Assembly: GCA_900114405.1 (NCBI GenBank)
Contig: FOSY01000013.1
Location: forward strand, 14,231 to 78,230
Length of the DNA: 64,000 nt
Source of the DNA: Lachnospiraceae bacterium KH1T2
Lineage (GTDB): Bacteria; Bacillota; Clostridia; Lachnospirales; Lachnospiraceae
Reading direction: 5' to 3'
The translations under genes and the position numbers were made by a program. The notes under the pieces were generated by a model, which was given only the letters and a program-made list of their open reading frames with translations, was not told the DNA's origin and did no database searches. Of this stretch, positions 51,542 to 61,108 are shown piece by piece. Numbering within the stretch: position 1 is the stretch's first letter; each line of letters starts with the position of its first letter.

Positions 51542-52984
51542 TCAAAATCCAAAAGACATAATGGATGGAATTAAAATTATCAAGAGTACTATCAAAAGCA
51601 TGATTCCCATAGGCAGAAGCAGCTTAGTTCCCGCTTCTTCGCCCAGTCGTCTTGCTTCGCTCTTCCTGTTTTCAAAAGCATTGGCAGCCTCATATTCAAG
51701 CAATGAAAGGATACCTGCACTGCCCTTTTTAAGATTCTGACTGAGAAGCGTTCCAAGCTTTCTATACTCTGAAACACCAGACCTCATACCAAACTCCTGG
51801 TAAGCTGTCATCTCACCTGTTCCGCTGTTCATAAGCCTCACGGTGATAAGCATTTCTTCATATGCGTAATGCATAGGACTTTGCCCTTTCGCCCTGCTCA
51901 TCTCATAGTCGCGGGCTGTCTTTTCAAAAGCTCCTCTTATCGTCATTCCTGCCCCCAGTAAAAGCGCAAGGCGGCTCACTATCTTAGGATAATCGGCTTT
52001 CATCTGCCGCTCTCTGTTTACTATTTCTTTTTTTATCTCATCATTTCTTCCATAAAAAATTCCCAAAGCCCCCAGAAGCGACAGCAGCAATATAGTTATG
52101 CCTGTCTTTGACACCGGTGAAAAAAAGCTTATTTCGCCGCTGTCAATCCTTTTCGGAAGGCTAATGCCGCTCTCTGTTTCAGAAACCTTATCTGCATTTT
52201 CAAGTGCTTTCCTGATTTCAAAGCGCAGCTTCTCCTCTCCATATCTCTTCCTCGGAAATACAGTTATCGGGATGTTTACCTCATCATAAAATTCCTCATA
52301 TGTAAGGCCAGCCCTGATATTTACACGTTCTCCCGCTTCTTCTGAGAACTCATCATCCAGCTTTCCTTCACTGTTTATGCACTCGAAGTTGTCCGGGTAC
52401 CACTCGATCTCTACCGGATATTCCTTGTATTTCTTTATAAAATTCAAGTCACTGTCAACATGTGATGAAGATTTATTCTCTGCGAGCATTTCAACAGGAA
52501 GTGCTCTCTTTATCTCATCAAAGATCGCCTGTATCTCTTTCCCGGTATATTTCCTCGGGCTAACTTCTATGTCTATAGGCTCCTTGAGCCGTCTGTCAGA
52601 TGTTTTAACTTCAAGTGTGACCTTTCGGCTCATCTCACCATAACCGTTTCTCGAAACACTGCTAAGTGCTCTTCCTGCACCTGCACCTTGTAATCCTGCA
52701 AGAAAGCTAAGCACATTTCCGATAAATATGAGCATCAATATTTCCGCCGAAACTTTACGCAGGAAATTCCCCGCCGCTTTCTCCGGTTTCTCAGAGGGCT
52801 TTAACATCCGCTGTTTTTGCCTTAATTCACTTGTATCATTCGGAAGACGCGAAATCAGATACTCCGCTCCCCCATAAAAGATTTCCTTAAATGCAGAGCC
52901 CTTTGCAACGCTTTGCCTGTACTTTGCAGACACTATAAATAAGGCTCCGAAAAGGAAAAATATTAAAATATTAATTATGATCAC
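51542..52984 (-). CDS. tadC: TadC-like pilus assembly platform protein with large insertion
   Basis: 480 residues. The C-terminal half (about 290-480) is a type II/IV secretion F-domain (SRLALLLGAGMTIRGAFEKT; RLGEEAGTKLLLPMGIMLL). The N-terminal half has a membrane helix at each end (about 3-20 and 80-100) enclosing a soluble region, and a further beta-rich domain (about 110-270) not found in standard TadC. It forms the inner-membrane platform with TadB. Confidence 0.85.
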   Translation of the reverse strand: MIIINILIFFLFGALFIVSAKYRQSVAKGSAFKEIFYGGAEYLISRLPNDTSELRQKQRMLKPSEKPEKAAGNFLRKVSAEILMLIFIGNVLSFLAGLQGAGAGRALSSVSRNGYGEMSRKVTLEVKTSDRRLKEPIDIEVSPRKYTGKEIQAIFDEIKRALPVEMLAENKSSSHVDSDLNFIKKYKEYPVEIEWYPDNFECINSEGKLDDEFSEEAGERVNIRAGLTYEEFYDEVNIPITVFPRKRYGEEKLRFEIRKALENADKVSETESGISLPKRIDSGEISFFSPVSKTGITILLLSLLGALGIFYGRNDEIKKEIVNRERQMKADYPKIVSRLALLLGAGMTIRGAFEKTARDYEMSRAKGQSPMHYAYEEMLITVRLMNSGTGEMTAYQEFGMRSGVSEYRKLGTLLSQNLKKGSAGILSLLEYEAANAFENRKSEARRLGEEAGTKLLLPMGIMLLIVLLIILIPSIMSFGF

Positions 52985-52993
52985 TGGATTTCC

Positions 52994-53731
52994 TCAGACA
53001 CGAACGGTCACGATCTTTTCCGCCATCACAAAGGCGGCAAGATATGCTGCAAGGCAAAATGTCATCATTATGACACCACCTATATTATTATATAAGATAC
53101 CTGAAATCTCAGGCGAAGTTTGCGTTATGTAAACTATCATTCCAAAAGGAACGATATCCATTATCCTGCTTTCATAGCGTTTTGCACTTACCATCACAGC
53201 AATCTCTCTCTTGACTTCCATGCGTTCACTTATGATTCCTGCGGTACGGTTTATGATCCCTGTAAGGTTTCCGCCACTTCTTTTGGCAACTGCAAAAATT
53301 TCTGCAAAATCCTTTATATCCTCCACTCCACTTCTTATCCCGAAGTCCATCAGGATATACTCAAGTCTCTCATTTGCCCTAAGCCTATGAACTAAAATCC
53401 TGAATTCTTTCGCTATCACAGAGTCTCTGCCATACATGCTCTCCATATCCCTTCCGGCTTCGATGAAGGCATTTTCTACAGAATAGCCTGCATTCAATGC
53501 TGACTGAACAGCATTCAGCGCTTCTCTGAATTCTACCGAAAGCTGCTCTATTACCTTTGCCGCACAGACCTTTTTTCTGTATTTCAGATATAAGATAAGC
53601 AATGGCGAACCAAGTATCACCACCACTATATTTCTATAAAAAGTCCATAGTGCAAACGCTATTATCAACTCGCCTACTGCAAGATTTTGAATGAGCTCCG
53701 CTTTTGTAAATCTGTATTCTCTATAATTCAA
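52994..53731 (-). CDS. tadB: TadB-like pilus assembly platform protein
   Basis: 245 residues from a TTG start (53729-53731) that overlaps the tadA stop (TTGA); AAAGGA lies 7 bases upstream. Membrane helices at about 15-50, and a type II/IV F-domain (EFREALNAVQSALNAGYSVE; FAEIFAVAKRSGGNLTGIIN), ending in helices. It partners TadC at the inner membrane. Confidence 0.88.
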   Translation of the reverse strand: MNYREYRFTKAELIQNLAVGELIIAFALWTFYRNIVVVILGSPLLILYLKYRKKVCAAKVIEQLSVEFREALNAVQSALNAGYSVENAFIEAGRDMESMYGRDSVIAKEFRILVHRLRANERLEYILMDFGIRSGVEDIKDFAEIFAVAKRSGGNLTGIINRTAGIISERMEVKREIAVMVSAKRYESRIMDIVPFGMIVYITQTSPEISGILYNNIGGVIMMTFCLAAYLAAFVMAEKIVTVRV

Positions 53732-54909
53732 AGCCCTATCCTTTCAAGCTTTAAGCGGCTCTTTAATTCACCTACACATGCCAAGGCTTCTCCATCATAT
53801 TTATAAATAGGATTCAGAACTATCTCTCCATCTTCATATCCGCACAATTCTGTGATTTCCAAAACCTTTCTGCTTTTGTCTCTCATACGTCCTAAATGTA
53901 TAATTATGTCAACCGCAGATGCGATCTGGCGACGTATAGCTTCAAGCGGGATACTCTCGCCCATTAAAGTCATCATTTCAAGTCTTGATACCATATCAGC
54001 TGCACTATTGGCATGTCCAGTACACAAGCTGCCGTCATGACCTGTATTCGCCGCCTGCAGGAAGTCAAATGCTGCACCGTCACGCACCTCACCGACCACA
54101 ATTCTGTCAGGTCTCATCCTGAGTGACGATTTTATCAGGTCTCTTATCGTTATCGCTTCACAGCCCTCAACATTGGCATTTCTGGTCTCAAGCTTTACAA
54201 GGTTTTCTATCCCCTCGATCTGAAGCTCAGCCGAGTCCTCGATAGTTATCACTCTTGTTTCAGGCGGTATGAATGCTGACATCGCATTAAGGAAAGTGGT
54301 TTTACCGCTTCCTGTTCCGCCGGATACAAATATATTGTAGCCGGCAACTACAAGTTTCCTTATGAACTCTGCAATTTCAGCCGTTAATGTACCAAACCCT
54401 ATCAGATCATCCATCCTTATAGGATTTTCCGGAAATCTTCTTATCGTCAGGATCGGTCCATTCAGCGCCACCGAATTCATTACGATATTCACTCGCGAGC
54501 CATTTTCAAGCCTTGCATCTACTATAGGCGAAGCTTCATTTACAACTCTGTTTGAGCCTGCCGCAATCTGCTGTATCACATTATTAAGCTCTTCTCTGCT
54601 TTCAAAGGTCTTATCCCATTTATAGAGCCGCCCTGCTTTTTCGACAAAGATCCCCTCTGTTCCATTGACCATTATCTCTGTCACTTCCGGGTCATCTATA
54701 AGCTGCTGTATGACACCTTTCTTCCTTATCAGGTCGAAGAGATCATTTCTCAGCTGCAGCTTTTCCTTAAGTGTAAGAAGTTCAGTTTCTTCACCCTTAA
54801 GTATGCACTCAGCGATTATATCCTCTATCTCTTCATCTGAAACTTCTCTGGAAAGATCTATCTTCTGCAGTATTTCCTCATGTAGTTTTTCCTTGATCTT
54901 TTTCATCAT
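53728..54909 (-). CDS. tadA: TadA/CpaF secretion ATPase
   Basis: 393 residues. Walker A SGGTGSGKTT, Asp box VITIEDSAELQ, Walker B RPDRIVVGEVR and His box TGHANSA are all intact. It powers pilus extension and probably retraction. Start ATG 54907-54909 overlaps the tadZ stop; a GTG and a second ATG are adjacent, so the exact start may vary by a codon. Confidence 0.93.
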   Translation of the reverse strand: MMKKIKEKLHEEILQKIDLSREVSDEEIEDIIAECILKGEETELLTLKEKLQLRNDLFDLIRKKGVIQQLIDDPEVTEIMVNGTEGIFVEKAGRLYKWDKTFESREELNNVIQQIAAGSNRVVNEASPIVDARLENGSRVNIVMNSVALNGPILTIRRFPENPIRMDDLIGFGTLTAEIAEFIRKLVVAGYNIFVSGGTGSGKTTFLNAMSAFIPPETRVITIEDSAELQIEGIENLVKLETRNANVEGCEAITIRDLIKSSLRMRPDRIVVGEVRDGAAFDFLQAANTGHDGSLCTGHANSAADMVSRLEMMTLMGESIPLEAIRRQIASAVDIIIHLGRMRDKSRKVLEITELCGYEDGEIVLNPIYKYDGEALACVGELKSRLKLERIGL

Positions 54910-55898
54910 CACAAAGTTCCGGCATATACTCCTTCTGCAAATTTTCCTACACGGCTTTCTGCAAGCCTTTCAAGGTCTCCAGGCTCTCCGCCTTGCGGAA
55001 TTTGTATCTTCTTTATCTTAGAGCTAAGTTCATCAAGTTTATTTACATGAAAAACCATTTCTAAGTGCTCCAATTTTGCCCTTGAGATCCTGTCGTCCCG
55101 AAATGGTACATAGATTCGACTGCAATCTGCAAGTACATCCATCGTCCACTCCTCTTCTCTTCCAAAGTCTACGATGACCTTATCATACTCTGATTTCATA
55201 AGCTCATTAAAAAGCTTTATCCATATCTCACTTTCAGTAGTTCTCAGATCCTCAGAAAACAATGCCGGCGGTACATAGTCTAAGTTCCCCAAATGCTTCA
55301 CCGTCTCTGCGAGCTTTACTAAGCAGCTTCCTCTGTTTCCTTTCAGATAAAATATTAATTCCGCAAGTGTCATCGACTTTTCATTTCTGATAAGGTGATG
55401 AATCCCCGAGAAACTCTCAAGATTCAGATACAGCACCTTTTCTCGCTGTGCCAAGACCTGCCCCAGTGCCAATGCAAATGTAGTCTTTCCGCATCCGCCG
55501 ACCGGTGAAAAAACACCTATGAGTTCAACTTTACTCTCTTTTCTGTTTTTAACTAAAGCCGGAGCTCGATCCGCATATTGCCTGAATATTTCCCGCATTA
55601 TATTTTCACAGGATTGAAATTTGCATATCGCCTTATAGCCTTTAATACTTTCGATTTCGTCTGCTTCTGTAAGTATCAGCGACAGCCCGCCAAGCTTTAA
55701 TTCCGGCTCTTCTTCCAAAAGAGACTCTGCTGCGAGCATCATTTCGGGAGTATGTTCTTCTAAATATTTTTTAAGCTGCCTAATCTCGCTAAAGCCCTGA
55801 ATTTCAACCTGAATCACCGCATTATTTGCTATATATTTCATCAGGCGACGTACATAGACTTCATCCTTGTCATATATCACAAATATATCTTCTTTCAT
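54909..55898 (-). CDS. TadZ/CpaE-like localisation ATPase
   Basis: 329 residues from the ATG at 55896-55898 (AAAGG 9 bases upstream). A receiver-like N-terminal part (about 1-125) is followed by a MinD/ParA fold with deviant Walker A FSPVGGCGKTT (about 135) and Walker B-like KVIVDFG. TadZ places the pilus machine at a cell site. Confidence 0.85.
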   Translation of the reverse strand: MKEDIFVIYDKDEVYVRRLMKYIANNAVIQVEIQGFSEIRQLKKYLEEHTPEMMLAAESLLEEEPELKLGGLSLILTEADEIESIKGYKAICKFQSCENIMREIFRQYADRAPALVKNRKESKVELIGVFSPVGGCGKTTFALALGQVLAQREKVLYLNLESFSGIHHLIRNEKSMTLAELIFYLKGNRGSCLVKLAETVKHLGNLDYVPPALFSEDLRTTESEIWIKLFNELMKSEYDKVIVDFGREEEWTMDVLADCSRIYVPFRDDRISRAKLEHLEMVFHVNKLDELSSKIKKIQIPQGGEPGDLERLAESRVGKFAEGVYAGTL

Positions 55899-55911
55899 AA
55901 AGTACAACCTT

Positions 55912-56322
55912 TCAGCACAATGTCACTAAAACACCCAAAGAAATAGGGATAAGCATCGGAATTCTAAGATTTTTTGAATCCCTGTTGGCGACTGCCATTA
56001 AAATAAATAAAACCGAAGCCGCAATGGTGATCGGTATCATGGCATTTATAAGGCATGAACTTCCGATCATCATGCAGAGAGCCATGAGAAATTTCACATC
56101 TCCGGCACCGATAAGTCCGGCTGAATATAGCGGAAACATCACTGCAAACACTATCATCACGCTTACAACCCTTTGAAACAGCTCTTCCGAGCTGATATTT
56201 CCATGATTCAGCCATAAATCTATCAGAAAAAAAGTTAAGATCATTAAATTGTCAGCTTTCCTATATTTCAGGTCAGTAATAGATCCCGCCGTAAGAAAGC
56301 AAAATAAATTAAAACTATTCAT
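55912..56322 (-). CDS. TadV/CpaA prepilin peptidase (A24)
   Basis: 136 residues from the ATG at 56320-56322. The reading frame runs back to 56550, but the promoter at 56392-56420 places the transcript start after those codons, so the long form is rejected. Catalytic Asp are in GSITDLKYRKA and GAGDVKFLMA. It cleaves the pilin leader. It is the first gene of the Tad operon. The ribosome site is poor. Confidence 0.8.
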   Translation of the reverse strand: MNSFNLFCFLTAGSITDLKYRKADNLMILTFFLIDLWLNHGNISSEELFQRVVSVMIVFAVMFPLYSAGLIGAGDVKFLMALCMMIGSSCLINAMIPITIAASVLFILMAVANRDSKNLRIPMLIPISLGVLVTLC

Positions 56323-56345
56323 GATTAAAATCTGTAAATTGAAAA

Positions 56346-56365
56346 TTTGTACTGAGTCGTACAAA
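56346..56365 (-). promoter_or_regulatory. short hairpin in the Tad operon leader
   Basis: TTTGTAC/GTACAAA (loop 6) lies about 25 bases before the tadV ATG in a leader with no clear ribosome site, so it may control translation. Confidence 0.3.
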
Positions 56366-56391
56366 ATCGAAATGTTTTTAAGACGTTGATG

Positions 56392-56420
56392 AGTATACAA
56401 CATAACTTTAAGACCGTCAA
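56392..56420 (-). promoter_or_regulatory. promoter of the Tad operon
   Basis: TTGACG, 17-base spacer, TATACT on the minus strand, about 65 bases before tadV. Confidence 0.75.
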
Positions 56421-56451
56421 TACTTTTGTATACATTTTTCGTTAATCGCGC

Positions 56452-56537
56452 CGGATTCGGGTTACTGTTCACTCGCTTACAGCTCGCTTCAGTAACGGGT
56501 TTTGCCATTAGAGATTGCATTTCCTTATCCGAATCCG
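56452..56537. repeat. structured inverted-repeat element
   Basis: CGGATTCGG (56452-56460) pairs with CCGAATCCG (56529-56537), and GTTACTG (56461-56467) with CAGTAAC (56490-56496). The 86-base element lies between the EAL gene and the Tad promoter. Its form (nested stems around short GC-rich blocks such as ACTCGCTTAC) suggests a dispersed repeat family of the REP/BOX kind. Confidence 0.5.
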
Positions 56538-56571
56538 TGCGCATACTCACGAAGCGTTTAACTCAGCTTTT

Positions 56572-58464
56572 TCATACTTTATACTTTTCTGCAAATTCAT
56601 TCATCGATACAGGCTTTGAATAGTAAAAGCCCTGCAGATAATCGCAGCCGATTTTTTGCATCTCTTCCGCCATCTGCATGTCTTCTATTCCTTCTGCCGT
56701 AATGCCGAAATTCATCTGTTTAAAAGTCTGAACCATCGTCGGCAGCAACTCATCGCGCTCTCTGCAATAATCCCATACAAGACCCTTATCTATCTTTATA
56801 TTTATGAATGTGCATTTTTTTAGTCTCAAAAGATTAGAGTAGCCTGTTCCATAATCATCCAAAACAAATTGGAATCCTTTTTCCTCCATTAGCTGCATCT
56901 GTCTTTGAAGGTATGCAGCATCTATCATGGATTCTTCTGTAATCTCCAGACGAATCTTTCCCGTAGGCACTCTATATTTCTGTGCTATGGCAGCCAATCT
57001 TTCTCCCAGATCAAATTTCATTAACTGTGCCGGAGAAAGGTTTACGTTTATCCACTTGATCCCCATGGCTTCAAGGTCATTATCTTTTATAAATTCACAG
57101 GTTTTTTCAAATACCTGCTCTCCCAATTCATTTATCCGCCCGCTGCTCTCGGCTACGGGAACGAACACCGTCGGAGAGATGATATTTCCCTGCGGGTCTC
57201 TGATCCTCGCCAGCGCTTCTGCTCCCTCTATAAGCCCGGTCTCAACATTGATAAGAGGCTGGAGAAATACTTCGACAGCCCTTTTTTCCAACGCATATTT
57301 GAGGCTCTTTCTAACGACTGTATCCTGCTCGATATGTGCGAATTCTTTCTCTGTGACTTCGATCTTCTCACTTCCGCCCGAATTATCAAGCTTTTCAAAA
57401 GCATAGATCATTGTATTTAATAACTTATCCGCTGACTCACTGCTTTTAGTAATATCACCTGTTATAAATCCTACCTCCAGATAGAGTTCTGTGTCTTTTG
57501 AACGCCATACTTTTCTGAATCGTTCTTCTATCTGACGGCAGATTGCCATTACATCCATTCCTTTAGGGACAAGTATTATAAATCTGCCCTTTCTGTAATA
57601 AAATACTTCTGTACCCCTAAAAGTCTGAGTGAAATATCTGGCGATGAGAAACACCCCTTCATCCATCTGCCTTGTTCCGTAAATATCACGCATCTCATGA
57701 TATTTATGTATCATTATTCCCACATATTTGTACTCACGGCAGCCAAGATTTTCCTCCAAATATTCTCTTAGTGCCCTGCTGTTGAATACAATTCCTCCAT
57801 TTTCCAGATTATATTCCGGATTTTCAAAAGCAAGGTACACCACAATGATCGCCATGATGCAAAAAGTGTCCATCAGCAATATTTTCGGAAAGTACATCCT
57901 TGCAACGAGGCCGCACATCAATATGAAATTGTACAGAAAAAGGCTGTACCACTCACGCTTTCTCTTGCTTTTATCCCGATTCAATACAACAAGCAGATAC
58001 GAAATTAACAGATAAAAGAAGGAACATAAGTAAATTATCTTGTAAAATGGTCCAGAGTGATAACCTTTTTCGTCAATATAGAAAACCGCTTTTGAAAAGA
58101 AAGAAGACAATGCGATCAGTACACAGATATAAAACGGCAGCGATGTCAGGTGGCTGATCATAGTAGAATCTCTTCTTTTCTTTCCCAAAACACTTTCATT
58201 AAATTGATACAAGATAAATGACCTGGTGTAAAACGTTATAAAATAAAACATGTTTGCCAGAATCACCAAAGTAGCACTATATTTCCAATAGAAATTATCT
58301 ACATAGCTTGAAAAGATACCTGATGTTACAACCAGTGTTTCTACGATCAATATTCGCAAAAATGCACGATTTCTCCGAACATTGAGCCGTGGAAGTGAAA
58401 AATAAAATGATAAAAAGATAGCAAGTATTAATAAAGACGGTACTGCAAAACTTAAATCCCACAT
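56572..58464 (-). CDS. membrane c-di-GMP phosphodiesterase (degenerate GGDEF plus EAL)
   Basis: 630 residues. About seven membrane helices (about 5-215), a GGDEF-like domain (about 240-370) in which the active GGDEF is replaced by RKGRF (FYYRKGRFIIL), and an EAL domain (about 380-630) with EALARI, NVNLSP, RLEITEES, LDDYGTGYSNL, IKIDKG, AEGIED and LQGF.YSKP, so catalysis looks intact. It probably degrades c-di-GMP, with the membrane part as sensor. c-di-GMP often controls pili, and the Tad operon lies just downstream on the same strand. Confidence 0.9.
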   Translation of the reverse strand: MWDLSFAVPSLLILAIFLSFYFSLPRLNVRRNRAFLRILIVETLVVTSGIFSSYVDNFYWKYSATLVILANMFYFITFYTRSFILYQFNESVLGKKRRDSTMISHLTSLPFYICVLIALSSFFSKAVFYIDEKGYHSGPFYKIIYLCSFFYLLISYLLVVLNRDKSKRKREWYSLFLYNFILMCGLVARMYFPKILLMDTFCIMAIIVVYLAFENPEYNLENGGIVFNSRALREYLEENLGCREYKYVGIMIHKYHEMRDIYGTRQMDEGVFLIARYFTQTFRGTEVFYYRKGRFIILVPKGMDVMAICRQIEERFRKVWRSKDTELYLEVGFITGDITKSSESADKLLNTMIYAFEKLDNSGGSEKIEVTEKEFAHIEQDTVVRKSLKYALEKRAVEVFLQPLINVETGLIEGAEALARIRDPQGNIISPTVFVPVAESSGRINELGEQVFEKTCEFIKDNDLEAMGIKWINVNLSPAQLMKFDLGERLAAIAQKYRVPTGKIRLEITEESMIDAAYLQRQMQLMEEKGFQFVLDDYGTGYSNLLRLKKCTFINIKIDKGLVWDYCRERDELLPTMVQTFKQMNFGITAEGIEDMQMAEEMQKIGCDYLQGFYYSKPVSMNEFAEKYKV

Positions 58465-58524
58465 AGTTTACATCCTTGCAATTTTAATCAGCAAAAAAAC
58501 AAAATACACCGTATTACATTTACT

Positions 58525-58532
58525 ATATCGGC
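58525..58532 (-). promoter_or_regulatory. possible sigma-28-type -10 element
   Basis: GCCGATAT on the minus strand, the full motility-sigma -10 form, about 65 bases before the EAL gene. No TAAA -35 is seen at the right distance, so this is weak. Confidence 0.3.
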
Positions 58533-58543
58533 TAAATTACAGC

Positions 58544-58597
58544 TAAAAAAACCTCCCAGGCAGACTTTAGTTATTTAACATATCTGCTTAGGAGGTT
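58544..58597 (-). terminator. pflB terminator
   Basis: AACCTCC.AG.CAGA pairs with its complement, then TTTTTTT on the minus strand. Confidence 0.85.
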
Positions 58598-58678
58598 TCA
58601 CTTTACTGACGCTTACTATAGAGCGACAGCCCCATCTTTATTAATTTGTTTACAAGATGTTATCGTTTTTTGTATTTA

Positions 58679-60943
58679 TTACATGTGCTCGTGGAATGTT
58701 CTGCTGATAACATCAAGCTGCTGCTCACGTGTAAGGTCGATAAACTTAACAGCATATCCTGAAACACGGATCGTAAAGTTAGCATACTCAGGCTTTTCAG
58801 GATGTTCCATAGCATCCTTAAGCTTCTCGATACCGAATACGTTAACATTAAGGTGGTGAGCACCCTTGTCGAAGTATCCGTCAAGTACATTCACAAGGTT
58901 CTGTGTTCTCTCTTCATCAGAGTGACCAAGAGCATTTGGGTTCATTGTCTGAGTATTTGAAATTCCATCAAGTGCATACTCATATGGAAGCTTTGCTACT
59001 GAGTTAAGAGAAGCAAGAAGTCCGCTCTGCTCAGCACCGTATGAAGGGTTAGCTCCCGGTGAGAATGGCTTGAATGCCTCACGTCCATCAGGAAGAGCAC
59101 CTGTAGCCTTACCATAAACAACGTTAGAAGTAATTGTAAGGATAGATGTAGTAGGCTCAGAATTTCTGTATGTGTGATACTTCTTGATCTTATTCATGAA
59201 TGTCTTAAGAAGCCATACTGCGATCTCATCAGCTCTCTCATCATCATTACCGTATCTTGGGAAGTCACCCTCAACCTTGTAATCTACTACAAGTCCGCTC
59301 TCATCACGAACTGTTGTAACCTTGGCATACTTGATAGCACTAAGTGAATCTACTACGTGTGAGAAGCCCGCGATACCTGTTGCGAAAGTTCTTCTAACGT
59401 CTGTATCGATAAGAGCCATCTCAGCAGCTTCATAGTAGTACTTATCATGCATGTACTGGATAAGGTTAAGGATATTTACATAAAGGCCAGCGAGCCAGTC
59501 CATCATGACATCGTACTTCTTCATTACTTCATCATAGTCAAGTACGTCTGATGTGATAGGCGCATACTCAGGTCCTACCTGCATGTGCTTTCCTTCCTTA
59601 TCAAGGAACTTCTCATCCTTACCGCCGTTGATAGCGTAAAGAAGACACTTTGCAAGGTTTGCACGAGCTCCGAAGAACTGCATCTCCTTACCTGTCTGTG
59701 TAGCAGATACACAGCAGCAGATGCTGTAGTCGTCGCCCCATACAGGACGCATAACATCATCATTCTCATACTGGATAGAAGATGTTGTAACTGAGATCTT
59801 TGCAGCATATTTCTTAAAGTTCTCTGTAAGTCTTGAAGAGTAAAGAACTGTAAGGTTTGGCTCTGGTGAAGGTCCCATGTTCTCAAGTGTGTGGAGGAAT
59901 CTATAGTCTGTCTTTGTAACCATATGACGTCCATCCATGCCAAGACCGCCGACTTCAAGTGTTGCCCATACAGGATCACCTGAGAAAAGTTCATTGTATG
60001 AAGGGATTCTTGCGAACTTAACCATACGGAACTTCATTGTCATGTGGTCGATAAGCTCCTGAGCCTCAGACTCTGTAAGAGTACCCTCTTCAAGGTCTCT
60101 GTTGATATAAATATCAAGGAAAGTAGATATACGACCTACTGACATCGCTGCACCATTCTGTGTCTTGATAGCAGCAAGATATCCGAAGTACAGCCACTGA
60201 ACAGCTTCTTTTGCATTTGAAGCAGCGTTAGAAATATCATAGCCATAGATCTTAGCCATTTCCTTCATTCCGCGAAGTGCTCTGATCTGCTCGGTGATCT
60301 CTTCTCTCTGACGGATGATATCATCTGTCATTGTGCCGCTTCCGCAGTAAGCGAAGTCGTGCTGCTTCTGAGCGATAAGGAAATCAATACCGTAAAGAGC
60401 AACTCTTCTGTAGTCACCTACGATACGTCCTCTGCCGTATGTATCAGGAAGACCTGTAACGATGTGGCTGTGACGTGCACGCATCATCTCAGGTGTATAA
60501 GCATCAAATACTGCCTGATTGTGTGTCTTATGATACTCTGTGAAGATCTTGTGGAACTTCTCATTTACTTTATATCCATAGCTTTCAGCAGCCTGCTCAG
60601 CCATCTTGATTCCGCCGTAAGGCATGAATGCTCTCTTAAGAGGCTTATCTGTCTGAAGACCTACTACTTTTTCGAGATCCTTAAGTGACTCGTCGATGTA
60701 GCCCGGGCCATATGCTGTAATACCCTGTACTACTTCTGTCTCACAGTCAAGAACGCCATTCTTTGCACGCTCTTCCTTCTGGAGTTCCTGAAGTCTGCCC
60801 CAGAGCTTGTTTGTTGCATCTGTAGGGCCGGCAAGGAAGCTCTCATCACCGTCATACTGTGTATAGTTATTCTGAATGAAGTCTCTTACATTAACTTCAT
60901 CGGTCCATTTTGTACCTTTAAAACCACGCCATTCGTTTTTCAT
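58679..60943 (-). CDS. pflB: pyruvate formate-lyase
   Basis: 754 residues, the full PFL length. The active-site cysteines lie in [10 protein letters not shown] (about 408-410) and the glycyl radical in RVSGYAVKF (Gly about 729). It cleaves pyruvate with CoA to acetyl-CoA and formate, the main anaerobic carbon step, and must be activated by PflA, whose gene is at 63534. AGGAG precedes ATG. Upstream, on the coding strand, lies a perfect TTGATTTAAATCAA box, then TGAATCGTTAAACGCTA and a TATGAT -10. Confidence 0.97.
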   Translation of the reverse strand: MKNEWRGFKGTKWTDEVNVRDFIQNNYTQYDGDESFLAGPTDATNKLWGRLQELQKEERAKNGVLDCETEVVQGITAYGPGYIDESLKDLEKVVGLQTDKPLKRAFMPYGGIKMAEQAAESYGYKVNEKFHKIFTEYHKTHNQAVFDAYTPEMMRARHSHIVTGLPDTYGRGRIVGDYRRVALYGIDFLIAQKQHDFAYCGSGTMTDDIIRQREEITEQIRALRGMKEMAKIYGYDISNAASNAKEAVQWLYFGYLAAIKTQNGAAMSVGRISTFLDIYINRDLEEGTLTESEAQELIDHMTMKFRMVKFARIPSYNELFSGDPVWATLEVGGLGMDGRHMVTKTDYRFLHTLENMGPSPEPNLTVLYSSRLTENFKKYAAKISVTTSSIQYENDDVMRPVWGDDYSICCCVSATQTGKEMQFFGARANLAKCLLYAINGGKDEKFLDKEGKHMQVGPEYAPITSDVLDYDEVMKKYDVMMDWLAGLYVNILNLIQYMHDKYYYEAAEMALIDTDVRRTFATGIAGFSHVVDSLSAIKYAKVTTVRDESGLVVDYKVEGDFPRYGNDDERADEIAVWLLKTFMNKIKKYHTYRNSEPTTSILTITSNVVYGKATGALPDGREAFKPFSPGANPSYGAEQSGLLASLNSVAKLPYEYALDGISNTQTMNPNALGHSDEERTQNLVNVLDGYFDKGAHHLNVNVFGIEKLKDAMEHPEKPEYANFTIRVSGYAVKFIDLTREQQLDVISRTFHEHM

Positions 60944-61018
60944 AATGCGCTCCTTCTCATGTATACAACTCTTTGTTGCTTTCGCTCTCTAAGTTATCAT
61001 ATAGCGTTTAACGATTCA

Positions 61019-61032
61019 TTGATTTAAATCAA
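61019..61032. promoter_or_regulatory. FNR-type box upstream of pflB
   Basis: TTGATTTAAATCAA, a perfect TTGAT-N4-ATCAA palindrome, 17 bases upstream of a TATGAT -10 for pflB. The Crp/Fnr regulator at 62854 has the matching recognition helix. Confidence 0.75.
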
Positions 61033-61033
61033 C

Positions 61034-61051
61034 TTGTGAATTTTTTAACGT
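61034..61051. promoter_or_regulatory. possible Rex-type box upstream of pflB
   Basis: TTGTGAA-N4-TTAAC, a full Rex left half and a partial right half, one base from the FNR-type box. Rex is an NADH sensor that controls fermentation genes in Clostridia. Confidence 0.3.
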
Positions 61052-61057
61052 AAAGTT

Positions 61058-61108
61058 GTTATCTTTTGCTAACCCAGTGTTTTTTCCTATTGTTATCTCA
61101 TGCTAACC
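61058..61108. repeat. two 17-base direct repeats upstream of pflB
   Basis: GTTATCTTTTGCTAACC (61058-61074) and GTTATCTCATGCTAACC (61092-61108), 34 bases apart, each with an inner GTTA..TAAC symmetry. A degenerate third copy may overlap the pflB -10. Operator-like. Confidence 0.45.

Noticed and set aside
56323..56550. N-terminal extension of the TadV prepilin peptidase
   Set aside because: The extension lies upstream of the TTGACG/TATACT promoter and inside an inverted-repeat element, so it is not in the transcript.
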